Shown here: in pieces, positions 1 to 7,133 of the stretch
Position numbering within the stretch: the stretch's first letter is position 1
Layout of the letters: every line of letters begins with the position of its first letter
Assembly (NCBI GenBank): GCA_001916715.1
Contig: MNSZ01000058.1
Location: 1 to 39,968, forward strand
Direction: 5' to 3'
Length of the DNA: 39,968 nucleotides
Source of the DNA: Firmicutes bacterium CAG:24053_14
GTDB lineage: Bacteria > Bacillota > Clostridia > Oscillospirales > Oscillospiraceae
The notes under the pieces: generated by a model
Told to the model about the DNA's origin: nothing
Seen by the model: the letters and a program-made list of their open reading frames with translations, nothing else
Databases searched by the model: none
Made by a program: the position numbers and the translations under genes

Positions 1-520
1 TAGCGAGAGAATCGCAGCCGGTGCGCTCGACAAATTCCTGAACGTCCTCGGGACGGGTGTAGGACGAATCCTCGGCGGAAACATTTACCTCATCCTCAAT
101 GCCGGCGAGAGTGCCAAGCTCTGCCTCGACGACAACGCCGTGATCGTGAGCGTACTCAACGACCTTACGGGTGAGCGCAATATTATCCTCAAATGACTTG
201 GAGGATGCGTCGATCATGACGGAGGTGAAGCCGCCGTCTATGCAGGATTTGCAAAGCTCAAAGCTGTCGCCGTGGTCAAGATGCAGCGCTATGGGAAGGC
301 CCGTTTCCTCGACCGCAGCCTCAACCAGCTTCATGAGATAGGTATGGTTTGCGTATGCGCGCGCACCCTTGGACACCTGGAGGATGACCGGAGCTTTGTG
401 CTCTGCGGCGGCCTCGGTGATGCCCTGCACGATCTCCATGTTATTGACATTGAATGCGCCTACGGCGTATCCGCCTGCGTAGGCCTTGCTGAACATTTCC
501 TTGGTTGTTACCAGTGGCAT
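1..520 (-). CDS. fba: Class II fructose-bisphosphate aldolase, N-terminal part (cut by window edge)
   Basis: Reading the minus strand from the ATG at 520 gives an open frame of about 173 residues that continues beyond base 1. It begins MPLVTTKEMF, contains GAFNVNNMEIVQ near residue 20, the zinc-site motif HLDHGDSFE near residue 80 and GGFTSVMIDAS just after, then VVEAELGTLAGIED. These are hallmarks of zinc-dependent class II aldolases that split fructose-1,6-bisphosphate into dihydroxyacetone phosphate and glyceraldehyde-3-phosphate in the cytoplasm. The start lies 2 bp after the stop of the transketolase C subunit, so it is the fourth gene of the same operon. The C-terminal half is not in the window, so tagatose-bisphosphate specificity cannot be excluded, but the N-terminal sequence resembles the Clostridia fructose type. 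Confidence 0.9.
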   Translation of the reverse strand, partial: MPLVTTKEMFSKAYAGGYAVGAFNVNNMEIVQGITEAAAEHKAPVILQVSKGARAYANHTYLMKLVEAAVEETGLPIALHLDHGDSFELCKSCIDGGFTSVMIDASSKSFEDNIALTRKVVEYAHDHGVVVEAELGTLAGIEDEVNVSAEDSSYTRPEDVQEFVERTGCDSLA

Positions 521-522
521 AA

Positions 523-1458
523 TCAAAATCCTTTCATTGCTTTTTCAACGATATTCTCAACCGTAATGCCGTTGACGGCAAGCAGGCGCTCATACGGCGC
601 GGACTGGCCGAAGCAGTCCTGTATGCCGATGCGCACGACCTTGCCCTTCCCTGCCTCGGCTGTGCGCTCGCACACCGCGCTGCCAAGACCGTTTATGATG
701 TTGTGATCTTCAACGGTGATTATCTTGCCGATATCGTTAATGCAGGCATCGACAGCTTCGTTATCCAGCGGTTTGAGCGTGTGCATATCGAGAACTCTTG
801 CGCTTATGCCCTTGCTCTCAAGCTCGCGCGCGGCATCCAGTGCAAGGCGCACCGTATCGCCGATCGCGATTATCGCAACGTCCTTACCGTCGCGCAGGCG
901 GACAGCCTTGCCGATGGTAAACTCCTGATCCTCGTCATATATGACGGGAACGGCGTCGCGCGTGAAGCGCAGATACATCGGGCCGTAGGTCTCGGCCGCG
1001 GCACGGACGAGCTTTCTTGCCGAAACATAATCTGCCGGCTGGATAACGGTTATGTTCGGAATGGTACGCAGAACGCCCATATCCTCTATCGCCTGATGGC
1101 TTGCGCCGTCGTTTGCCGGGGTAACGCCGCCGTGAGAGCATGCGATCTTGACATTGAGATTGGTGTAGCACATCTCCTGTCGGATCATTTCGCACATTCT
1201 CAGCGAGCCGAACACCGCATAGGTCACGACAAACGGGATCTTGCCGGTGGATGCAAGACCGGCCGAGAGCGCGGCGCCGTTCTGCTCGGCAATGCCGACA
1301 TTGACGTACTGATCGGGCAGAGCCTTCATAAACTTTGCGGTCTTGCAGGATTTGCCGATATCAACGTCAACCACATAGATATTCTTATTTTCCTTGCCGA
1401 CCTCAACGATCTCGTCCCCGAAGCCGTCGCGAGTAGCTATCATTTTACCTTTTTCCAT
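523..1458 (-). CDS. Transketolase, C-terminal (pyrimidine-binding) subunit
   Basis: 311 residues. It carries the transketolase pyrimidine domain (VNVGIAEQNGAALSAGLA near residues 54-70, with the Glu that activates thiamine diphosphate) followed by the C-terminal transketolase domain (DMHTLKPLD, VEDHNIINGLGSAV). It lacks the N-terminal cofactor-phosphate domain, which is supplied by the adjacent gene 1463-2287; the two together equal one normal transketolase of about 600 residues. Split transketolases are common in Clostridia and archaea. The enzyme moves two-carbon units between sugar phosphates in the non-oxidative pentose phosphate pathway. The start at 1458 follows an AGGAGCT ribosome site, and the gap to the upstream subunit is 4 bp, indicating translational coupling and 1:1 production. 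Confidence 0.93.
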   Translation of the reverse strand: MEKGKMIATRDGFGDEIVEVGKENKNIYVVDVDIGKSCKTAKFMKALPDQYVNVGIAEQNGAALSAGLASTGKIPFVVTYAVFGSLRMCEMIRQEMCYTNLNVKIACSHGGVTPANDGASHQAIEDMGVLRTIPNITVIQPADYVSARKLVRAAAETYGPMYLRFTRDAVPVIYDEDQEFTIGKAVRLRDGKDVAIIAIGDTVRLALDAARELESKGISARVLDMHTLKPLDNEAVDACINDIGKIITVEDHNIINGLGSAVCERTAEAGKGKVVRIGIQDCFGQSAPYERLLAVNGITVENIVEKAMKGF

Positions 1459-1462
1459 GATC

Positions 1463-2287
1463 TCAGCTCCTGTCTATCTGCGCTATTGCGTCGGCATACT
1501 GCTCGGCATTGGGAGCCGTGCCGTGCCACGAAACCTGATTTTCCATGAAATCAACGCCCTTGCCCTTAACGGTTTTTGCATTGATGAATTTGGGCTTGCC
1601 GTTTTTGGCTGCGCGTATTTTATCGAAAGCGTCAAGTATCTGCTGCATGTCGTGTCCGTCGATATCGTAGACCTCAAAGCCGAAGGCTGCCGCCTTTGAG
1701 CTCAGGTCGATATGCGGCATGATCTGATCGCAGGGACCATCGAGCTGGAGACCATTATTATCTACCATCATGACGAAATTGTCAAGCTGATATCGATTTG
1801 CACTCATCATTGCTTCCCAGACTATGCCCTCGTCCATCTCGCCGTCACCGAGGAGCGTGAACACGCGGTAATCCTTATGGTCGCGCTTACCTGCAAGAGC
1901 CATGCCGACGGCGCAGGAAGCTCCCTGGCCGAGTGAGCCGGTGGAGATATCTATGCCCGGGCATTTGAGCATGCTGGGGTGACCCTGAAGCATGGAGCCT
2001 TCCTGACGCAGGGTGTGCAGCACTTCCTCCGGGAAAAATCCGAGGCTGCCGAGCGCCGCGTACTGGATCGGGCAGACATGGCCCTTTGAAAGAACAAATC
2101 TGTCTCTGTCAGGCCACTGCGGATTTTTCGGGTCAACGTGCATTTCGGAAAAATACAGAGCCGTTACGATGTCGGCTGACGACAGCGAACCGCCGGGATG
2201 ACCGGACTGTGCCTCGAAAATCATCGTCAGCGCCGTTTTTCTGAGTTCTTTTGCTCTTTCTTTGAGCATACTGACTTTTTCGTTCAT
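1463..2287 (-). CDS. Transketolase, N-terminal (thiamine diphosphate-binding) subunit
   Basis: 274 residues. Visible motifs are SGHPGGSLSSADI near residue 28, LSKGH in the middle, and the thiamine diphosphate/metal motif GDGEMDEG...VDNNG (residues about 147-178), all typical of the N-terminal half of transketolase. It pairs with the C-terminal subunit encoded immediately downstream. An AGGAGG ribosome site lies 6-7 bases before the ATG at 2287. The upstream oxidoreductase gene ends 15 bp away, so all four genes at 1-3340 are probably one transcript. Confidence 0.93.
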   Translation of the reverse strand: MNEKVSMLKERAKELRKTALTMIFEAQSGHPGGSLSSADIVTALYFSEMHVDPKNPQWPDRDRFVLSKGHVCPIQYAALGSLGFFPEEVLHTLRQEGSMLQGHPSMLKCPGIDISTGSLGQGASCAVGMALAGKRDHKDYRVFTLLGDGEMDEGIVWEAMMSANRYQLDNFVMMVDNNGLQLDGPCDQIMPHIDLSSKAAAFGFEVYDIDGHDMQQILDAFDKIRAAKNGKPKFINAKTVKGKGVDFMENQVSWHGTAPNAEQYADAIAQIDRS

Positions 2288-2302
2288 TTGTATCCTCCTC
2301 GC

Positions 2303-3340
2303 TTAAAGGGTGTAGTAATCACCGAGAGCTATGGTTTTCTGCTCCTTAGCGGATTTAAGAGCTGCATTCGAGAGCTTGAGGACCTTCATACCCTCGGACA
2401 GGCCGCCGATCTCAACAGGCTTGTTGTTCTTCAGGCAGTCCTGGAAGTAAACGTGGACATGGTAGATGACCTCGTCCTTGTTGAGATCATAGGAATCATT
2501 GAATGTGATGCTCTCCTCGTGATCCATATCTACTGTTTTATATGTAAGAGAGTCAAACTCGAACATGTTGCGGCCGCGCAGCAGAATGCTGCCGTTTGTT
2601 CCGATATAGCCCTTGAGGTTTGCGCCGGCGCCGGAGCTCCAGCTCGTCATTATCGAGGCGACTGCGCCGTTTTTGCATCTCATGACCATGGTCGAGTTGG
2701 TGTCAAACTGCGGAACGTTGCTTATGGTTCCCTTGACGTTGCAGGCAATGGTATCAAACTCGCCTGCCAGCGAGGTCAGAAGGTTAAACTCATGCGATAC
2801 AGACTCGATAGTCATGCCGCATGCGAGCTTGGGGTCGGTGCGCCAGGAGTTGCCGTACATGGCGTTATTCTTGCCGTAGCCAAAGCCTGCGCCGACACGG
2901 TAGCTGAAAACGTTGACGGGTTCGCCGAACATGCCGGACTTGACCATATCGTACATTTTGACAAACGCAGGACGGAAGCGGTGGGCAAAGCCGACGATTA
3001 TCTTCGCGTCATACTGCTTTGCCATGGCAACTATCTTCTCTGCATCTTCCAGAGTTGTGGCAATGGGCTTTTCAAGATACAGCGGAACATGCTTTGACAG
3101 AACCATCTCGACATAGTCAAGGCGCTTCGTCGGAGGCGTCGAAATAACTGCGTAGTCTGCCTTTTCGACATACTCCGGGATCTGCTCGTAGCTTATTACG
3201 TCGCAGTAAAATTCCTTTTTGAAGGACTTGAGCGCATTCTCGCTTACGTCGAAAGCGCCTACAATCTCGCCGCCAAGCTTCTCAACGGCTCTGGCATGGG
3301 ATTTTGCAATATCCCCTGCCCCGATCATTAAAACTTTCAT
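2303..3340 (-). CDS. Gfo/Idh/MocA-family NAD(P)-dependent sugar oxidoreductase
   Basis: 345 residues. The N-terminal Rossmann fold starts with MKVLMIGAGDIAKSHA, and the family signature LEKPIATTLEDAE lies near residue 95; the C-terminal half has the alpha/beta substrate domain (GFAHRFRPAF, then SVSHEFNLL, in which the His is a candidate active-site residue). The family oxidises or reduces sugars, inositols and related polyols. The substrate cannot be named from sequence. It is the first gene of the operon with split transketolase and aldolase, so its product probably enters the pentose phosphate pathway. AAGGAGAA lies before the ATG, and a sigma-A-like promoter with candidate operators lies at 3427-3523. 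Confidence 0.88.
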   Translation of the reverse strand: MKVLMIGAGDIAKSHARAVEKLGGEIVGAFDVSENALKSFKKEFYCDVISYEQIPEYVEKADYAVISTPPTKRLDYVEMVLSKHVPLYLEKPIATTLEDAEKIVAMAKQYDAKIIVGFAHRFRPAFVKMYDMVKSGMFGEPVNVFSYRVGAGFGYGKNNAMYGNSWRTDPKLACGMTIESVSHEFNLLTSLAGEFDTIACNVKGTISNVPQFDTNSTMVMRCKNGAVASIMTSWSSGAGANLKGYIGTNGSILLRGRNMFEFDSLTYKTVDMDHEESITFNDSYDLNKDEVIYHVHVYFQDCLKNNKPVEIGGLSEGMKVLKLSNAALKSAKEQKTIALGDYYTL

Positions 3341-3426
3341 TGATATTCTCCTTAGTTCAAATCAGCCGCCAAGCATTCAATACAATCACTTTTGCTCTTT
3401 CATCATCATCAACAATTTCTATATAA

Positions 3427-3523
3427 ATCTTAGCAGAGTTTTTGGTGCAAATCAAGCGAAAACTGAAATTTCATTTCATTTTTAAGCTTAAATTATGAAA
3501 TTCGTTGCACTGCATAAAATGCA
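3427..3523 (-). promoter_or_regulatory. Promoter and candidate RpiR operators for the transketolase operon
   Basis: On the minus strand TTGATT (3450-3455) and TAAGAT (3427-3432) are separated by 17 bp, a reasonable sigma-A promoter. Just upstream of the -35 is the perfect palindrome TGAAATTTCA (3464-3473), and further up is TGCATAAAATGCA (3511-3523). RpiR/MurR-family operators are often TGAAA/TTTCA inverted repeats, and the only nearby regulator is RpiR-like. This supports operon control by the upstream gene, but binding is inferred. Confidence 0.5.
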
Positions 3524-3590
3524 CATTTTGTTTTTGGTAAAAAACACGAATAGTTTGTTAATAAGCAAACAATTTTATCTCCTGAAACGT

Positions 3591-3626
3591 AAAAAAGTAC
3601 GGTAATTCATAAATTACCGTACTTTT
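3591..3626 (-). terminator. Rho-independent terminator after the RpiR-type gene
   Basis: Perfect 15-bp stem (3593-3607 with 3612-3626) with a CATA loop, flanked by A6 on one side and T4 on the other, so it can work in both directions. It lies 27 bp past the stop of the RpiR-type gene and separates it from the operon promoter. Confidence 0.88.
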
Positions 3627-3652
3627 AAGTTGAAGTTTACTGGATATTATAT

Positions 3653-4537
3653 TCAGAATTTTTGATTTCCCGGGATACGTTTAAGCTCGATTGAGTTAGC
3701 AATACGCTCTCCGCGTTTCATTTGTTCGCTGTCACGTGTAAGCGCCATGATGGAGTGAAGGATCGAAACCGTCACAAGCTCGCACAGGCGTGCAGCGGAG
3801 ATATCGCTCAGATAACTGCTGCTGAAAATGCATGTCGGCAGCTCGATATCAAGGTATTTCGACAGCGGTGTTCCCTTCGTGCCGACAACGCCGATGGTGT
3901 ATATTCCGCGCTGCTTTGCGTAAGATGCATTCTGCAAAACGTTATATGTTCTGCCGGAGTTGAGGATCAAAAACAGCACATCGTTTTCGTCCATCATGCT
4001 TATCTCCATGATCTGAAACATTATATCATCAACAATGCGGCACGGTATTGCAAGTTTGAGAAAAATATCGTATGCAGCCCTCGCGATCGTGCCCGAACCG
4101 CCTTCGGCCAGTATCACAACATGATTTGCATCGGCAAGCTTATCGGCTGCCTTCTGCAAAAGCTCCGGCTCGAGCGACAGCTTCAGCTGGTCAAGCACCA
4201 TCTTCATATACTGCAGGACCTTGTTAGTGACAGTCTCCGCATTGTCGCCCTTTTTCAGGTCCATATCCGTGGTCGAGCTTTCAATATAGTTCGTATATGC
4301 GGCGCTGTTTTTCATATCCGTCAAGCCCTTGAAGCCGAGCTTGCGGCAAAAGCGCACGACTGTTGCCGGACTTGTTCCCACCTTCTCGGCGATCGAGCTT
4401 GCAGTTTCAGCGTCAACTGCGCCGGGATGCTCGAGCAGATAGTCGGCTATGCGCTTATCGGATTTGGAAAAAATGCCTGTGTCGTATTGCGCGCGGATTC
4501 TTTGAATATAAAACAGCGATTCTGTCATTTTTGACAT
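3653..4537 (-). CDS. RpiR/MurR-family transcriptional regulator (HTH + SIS)
   Basis: 294 residues. The N-terminal HTH_6 domain contains SKSDKRIADYLLEHP, then ASSIAEKVGTSPATVVRFCRKLGFKG (residues about 45-70), the classic RpiR recognition helix. The second half is a sugar isomerase (SIS) domain with EGGSGTIA near residue 135 and FLILNSGRT near 185, which in this family senses phosphosugars. The gene sits upstream of, and in the same direction as, a sugar-phosphate operon with TGAAATTTCA sites in its promoter, so it is the probable local regulator. AATGAAATGA also occurs just upstream of its own start, which may mean autoregulation. The start at 4537 has only a weak ribosome site; the internal Met 4 is an alternative. 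Confidence 0.9.
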   Translation of the reverse strand: MSKMTESLFYIQRIRAQYDTGIFSKSDKRIADYLLEHPGAVDAETASSIAEKVGTSPATVVRFCRKLGFKGLTDMKNSAAYTNYIESSTTDMDLKKGDNAETVTNKVLQYMKMVLDQLKLSLEPELLQKAADKLADANHVVILAEGGSGTIARAAYDIFLKLAIPCRIVDDIMFQIMEISMMDENDVLFLILNSGRTYNVLQNASYAKQRGIYTIGVVGTKGTPLSKYLDIELPTCIFSSSYLSDISAARLCELVTVSILHSIMALTRDSEQMKRGERIANSIELKRIPGNQKF

Positions 4538-4594
4538 CTCATTTCATTATTTTTGATTCAGCTTACCATATTTTCACCGCGTTGGCAATAGAAA

Positions 4595-4624
4595 ATCCAC
4601 CTCAGCAGATATGCTGCGGTGGAT
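4595..4624 (-). terminator. ssrA: Terminator of tmRNA
   Basis: Inverted repeat of 13 bp with one mismatch (4595-4607 with 4612-4624, loop GATA), followed on the minus strand by TTTTC. It starts one base past the encoded CCA end of the tmRNA. Confidence 0.8.
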
Positions 4625-4625
4625 A

Positions 4626-4973
4626 TGGTGGAGATGGGGGGAGTTGAACCCCCGTCCGAAAGCACTTTAACAGGAACTTCTCCGAGCGCATACGGTCATT
4701 TATATTCCCTTCCCTGCGCGCCGGCCGTCAGGCTCGCAGAGTCGGTAGCTTCATTATGCGTGGTGTGCTCAAAGCTTTGCACACTCACGGGCACCACTGA
4801 TCGACGCTCCGTTCCGGGCCGTGGTCCTCCCGGAGGGAACGCTCGCTAATTAAGCAGCGAGAAGAACAGTATCGTTGTTGTTCTTTAATTTATAAGCTGC
4901 CCATTTTTAGGATGGTAGGCGCATCCGCTCGCTATTCCTGCCTCCATACCCCCGTCGAAACCGGTACATCCCC
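4626..4973 (-). ncRNA. ssrA: Transfer-messenger RNA (tmRNA)
   Basis: About 348 nt. The 5' end GGGGATG (4973-4967) pairs with CATCTCC near the 3' end, which is followed by an encoded ACCA at 4629-4626. The 5' part has GGTTTCGACGGGGG and the 3' part a T-arm with GGTTCAACTCCCC, both diagnostic of tmRNA. The tag reading frame appears to be AYKLKNNNDTVLLAA followed by TAA (resume codon GCT at 4897, stop at 4852-4850). Length 15 and the LAA ending fit Firmicute tags. The RNA rescues stalled ribosomes together with SmpB, whose gene is two genes upstream. The exact resume codon is inferred from frame and composition. Confidence 0.93.
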
Positions 4974-5011
4974 ATTTCAGTAGCGTATTTAGGCTGGTAC
5001 TGTTCTATATT

Positions 5012-5135
5012 GCGTCAGCACGACCGGTGACATTATACCGTGTCGCACTGCAACGCCGTCCGGTAGTCGGGCGGTGATCTTCGCGTCAGCTCGACGGTAA
5101 CATTGTACCGCGTCGCACTGCAACGCCGTCCGGTA
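5012..5135. repeat. Tandem imperfect 53-54 bp repeats upstream of ssrA
   Basis: Two copies, 5012-5065 and 5083-5135, differ at only a few positions plus one length change. Both start GCGTCAG and end with the same 23 bases or so (GTCGCACTGCAACGCCGTCC then GGTA). On the minus strand each contains a -10-like hexamer (TATAAT in one, TACAAT in the other) inside a small hairpin, CGGTA...TACCG, that is preserved despite base changes. The pair lies between the cyclophilin gene and ssrA, where the ssrA promoter should be. No good -35 is seen at the right spacing. Confidence 0.75.
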
Positions 5136-5155
5136 ATTGGACTATTGCTTTACAC

Positions 5156-5177
5156 GGGGTGCGGATGACCGCACCCC
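5156..5177 (-). terminator. Hairpin after the cyclophilin gene
   Basis: Perfect 9-bp GC-rich stem (GGGGTGCGG with CCGCACCCC, loop ATGA) 9 bp beyond the cyclophilin stop. There is no T-run after it, so it is a weak terminator or an mRNA 3'-end stabiliser. Confidence 0.5.
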
Positions 5178-5185
5178 ATAGTGCG

Positions 5186-5704
5186 TTACATCTTTTCAGG
5201 TTCGGGATAGTCTATGCCGAAGGTGTCGACAGTGACCTTCTTCATTGCCTGACGGTGTATGGGCTTATCGTTTCTGCCGGTCATGCAATTTGCGATCTTA
5301 TCGACATTTTCCATACCTTCTATGACCTTGCCGAACGCGGCATACTGGCCGTCGAGATGGGGTGCATCCTCATGCATGATGAAGAACTGGCTGCCGGCGG
5401 AATTGGGCGCCATTGCGCGCGCCATCGACAGGACGCCGCGAGTATGCTTGAGATCGTTGGGAACGCCGTTCATCTTGAACTCGCCCTTGATAGAGTAGCC
5501 GGGGCCGCCTACGCCAATGCCCTGAGGATCGCCGCCCTGGATCATGAAGCCGCGAATGACGCGGTGGAAGATAACGCCGTCATAAAACTTATTCTTTACC
5601 AGCGAGATGAAGTTGTTGACCGTATTGGGTGCGACCTCGGGATAAAGCTCGGCCTTTATGATATCGCCGTTTTCCATTTCGATTGTTACTACAGGATTGC
5701 TCAT
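5186..5704 (-). CDS. Cyclophilin-type peptidyl-prolyl cis-trans isomerase
   Basis: 172 residues, the normal size of a single-domain bacterial cyclophilin. Active-site motifs are all present: FHRVIRGFMIQGGDP (residues about 46-60, with the catalytic Arg), the FKMN region, MARAMAPNSAGSQFFI and LDGQYAAFGKVIEGM. No signal peptide, so it acts in the cytoplasm, catalysing proline isomerisation during folding. Its start at 5704 abuts the smpB stop, so the two are co-transcribed, with ssrA downstream in the same direction. Confidence 0.93.
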   Translation of the reverse strand: MSNPVVTIEMENGDIIKAELYPEVAPNTVNNFISLVKNKFYDGVIFHRVIRGFMIQGGDPQGIGVGGPGYSIKGEFKMNGVPNDLKHTRGVLSMARAMAPNSAGSQFFIMHEDAPHLDGQYAAFGKVIEGMENVDKIANCMTGRNDKPIHRQAMKKVTVDTFGIDYPEPEKM

Positions 5705-6141
5705 CAGTGTCTCTCCTTCAAAGTTCTTTCAATGTCGCGCGCAGCTTCTCGCTTTGCGTCGTCATTTCGTTTATCATACAATTTTTTGCCCTTGCACAGG
5801 CCAAGCTCGACCTTCACCCTGCTGTCCTTAAAATAAAGCGACAGCGGAATAAGCGCCACGCCCTCCTGCATAACTCTTGCGTTGAGCTTGACTATCTCGC
5901 GCTTATGCATGAGCAGTCTTCTCGGGCGCACGGGGTCTTTATTGAAAATGTTGCCCTTTTCATACGGGCTTATATGCAGCGATCTGACAAACAGCTCGCC
6001 GTTTTTGATCGTGCAGTAGCAGTCCTTCATATTGACCGTTCCCGCTCTGAGGGATTTAACTTCCGTTCCGGCAAGCTCTATGCCGGCTTCAAACCTGTCA
6101 AGCACGAAATAATCGTGAAAGGCCTTTTTATTATCTAATAT
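5704..6141 (-). CDS. smpB: SsrA-binding protein SmpB, with no canonical start codon
   Basis: The body is a clear SmpB: EAGIELAGTEVKSLR, then HISPYEKGN, RPRRLLMHKREI and the C-terminal CKGKKLYDKRNDDAKREAARD. It binds tmRNA and delivers it to stalled ribosomes. The first GTG in frame (6105) would give 133 residues and lose NKKAFHDYF, which is conserved in the family and is still encoded in frame upstream. The in-frame stop TAA is at 6147-6145, leaving ATA at 6141-6139 as the only plausible initiator (145 residues), with no good ribosome site. No ATG exists downstream of the promoter at 6170-6175. Either a rare ATA start is used or the 5' end carries a lesion or sequence error. Confidence 0.85.
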   Translation of the reverse strand: MLDNKKAFHDYFVLDRFEAGIELAGTEVKSLRAGTVNMKDCYCTIKNGELFVRSLHISPYEKGNIFNKDPVRPRRLLMHKREIVKLNARVMQEGVALIPLSLYFKDSRVKVELGLCKGKKLYDKRNDDAKREAARDIERTLKERH

Positions 6142-6169
6142 CTGTTAGAGTTTTCCCGACCGTTAAGCT

Positions 6170-6197
6170 ATTATAACACACTTTGTGCGAAAATTAA
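6170..6197 (-). promoter_or_regulatory. Promoter of smpB
   Basis: TATAAT at 6170-6175 on the minus strand, with TTAATT (6192-6197) at 16 bp spacing as a weak -35. Transcription would begin near 6163, giving a leader of only about 20 nt before the ATA codon. Confidence 0.6.
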
Positions 6198-6212
6198 ATA
6201 ACATTCTGTAAA

Positions 6213-7016
6213 TCACATGTGTGCTTTGAGTATATCCGCGATCTCCGCGACGTTTTTGAGAACATAGTCCGGCTTGCGCTCGGCTTTTTCAATGTCCTCA
6301 AGGCTGCTCTCGCCCGACAGTACACACACGGACACTGCGCCGGCATTCTGCGCAACGGCTATATCGGTATAAAGCCTGTCGCCGACGCAGCAGATATTTT
6401 CGTTGGGAACGCCGGTCTGTTCGGATATTATGTCAACCATATTGCGGTTCGGCTTGCCGATAAACACCGGCTCGACTCCGCTTGCGGCGGTCAAAAGCGC
6501 GCAGATGCTGCCGCAGTCGGGCAGGACCTCATTTGCCGGCATGGGGCACACCCAGTCGGGGTTTGCGGCAACGAATGCAGCGCCGCGGCGAAGGTAATGC
6601 ACGGCTTTATCGAGCTTTTCATAAGTAAGCGTCGTATCAAAGCCAACGCAGACAACGCCGACCTCCTCGCTGTCGCCAAGGGGAACGCCGTAGCTTTCAA
6701 GCTCGCCCAAAAACGCCGGAGTTCCGACGGGATAGACAAGCTCGCCCTTGTGGCGGCTGTTGAGATACATTGCCGTTGCCATGCCGGAGGTGAAAACATT
6801 TTCCTTCTCGCAGGGAAAGCCGAGCTTTCTAAGGCGTGTTATATAGTCAACGCCGGCGCGCGAGGAGTTATTGGTCAGATATATATACTCTCTGCCGCTT
6901 TTCTTAACGGTATCGATAAAGTCCACCGCGCCGTCAAACACCTCGTCGCCGAGGTAAAGCGTGCCGTCCATATCCAGCAGAAACAGTTTTGTGTTCAGAA
7001 GCTTATCCATTCTCAT
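6213..7016 (-). CDS. HAD-superfamily subfamily IIA phosphatase (NagD/AraL-like)
   Basis: 267 residues. HAD motif I is LLDMDGTLYLGD near residues 13-24, motif II YLTNNSSRAG near 45-54, the IIA cap follows, motif III GKPNRNM and motif IV CVGDRLYTDIAVAQNAGA are in the last third. This is the full set of catalytic Asp, Ser/Thr and Lys residues for Mg-dependent phosphate-ester hydrolysis. Members dephosphorylate nucleotides or sugar phosphates; substrate is not predictable here. A GGAG ribosome site precedes the ATG at 7016. It has its own promoter and diverges from the GH2 cluster. Confidence 0.9.
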   Translation of the reverse strand: MRMDKLLNTKLFLLDMDGTLYLGDEVFDGAVDFIDTVKKSGREYIYLTNNSSRAGVDYITRLRKLGFPCEKENVFTSGMATAMYLNSRHKGELVYPVGTPAFLGELESYGVPLGDSEEVGVVCVGFDTTLTYEKLDKAVHYLRRGAAFVAANPDWVCPMPANEVLPDCGSICALLTAASGVEPVFIGKPNRNMVDIISEQTGVPNENICCVGDRLYTDIAVAQNAGAVSVCVLSGESSLEDIEKAERKPDYVLKNVAEIADILKAHM

Positions 7017-7041
7017 ACTCCGATCTAAAAATTTCAGAAAT

Positions 7042-7070
7042 ATTATATAGTTTTATGGCCTTAAAATCAA
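7042..7070 (-). promoter_or_regulatory. Promoter of the HAD phosphatase gene
   Basis: TTGATT (7065-7070) and TATAAT (7042-7047) on the minus strand with a 17-bp spacer. Its -35 lies 7 bp from the -35 of the divergent GH2 promoter, so the two may interfere or share a regulator. Confidence 0.75.
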
Positions 7071-7077
7071 CTACATC

Positions 7078-7105
7078 TTGCATTGCATCGCGGATATGAT
7101 AAAAT
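7078..7105 (+). promoter_or_regulatory. Promoter of the GH2-lipoprotein-SLH cluster
   Basis: TTGCAT (7078-7083) and TAAAAT (7100-7105) on the plus strand, 16 bp apart, followed by AAGGAG before the ATG at 7134. Confidence 0.6.
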
Positions 7106-7133
7106 TACATTAAAAATTCGAAGGAGCTACGAT

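Noticed and set aside
5020..5060. Calling a confident sigma-A promoter for ssrA inside the repeats
   Set aside because: TATAAT is present but no acceptable -35 hexamer is found 16-18 bp upstream.
6106..6141. Treating smpB as simply starting at GTG 6105
   Set aside because: It would remove a conserved N-terminal motif that is still encoded in frame; kept as an open question instead.
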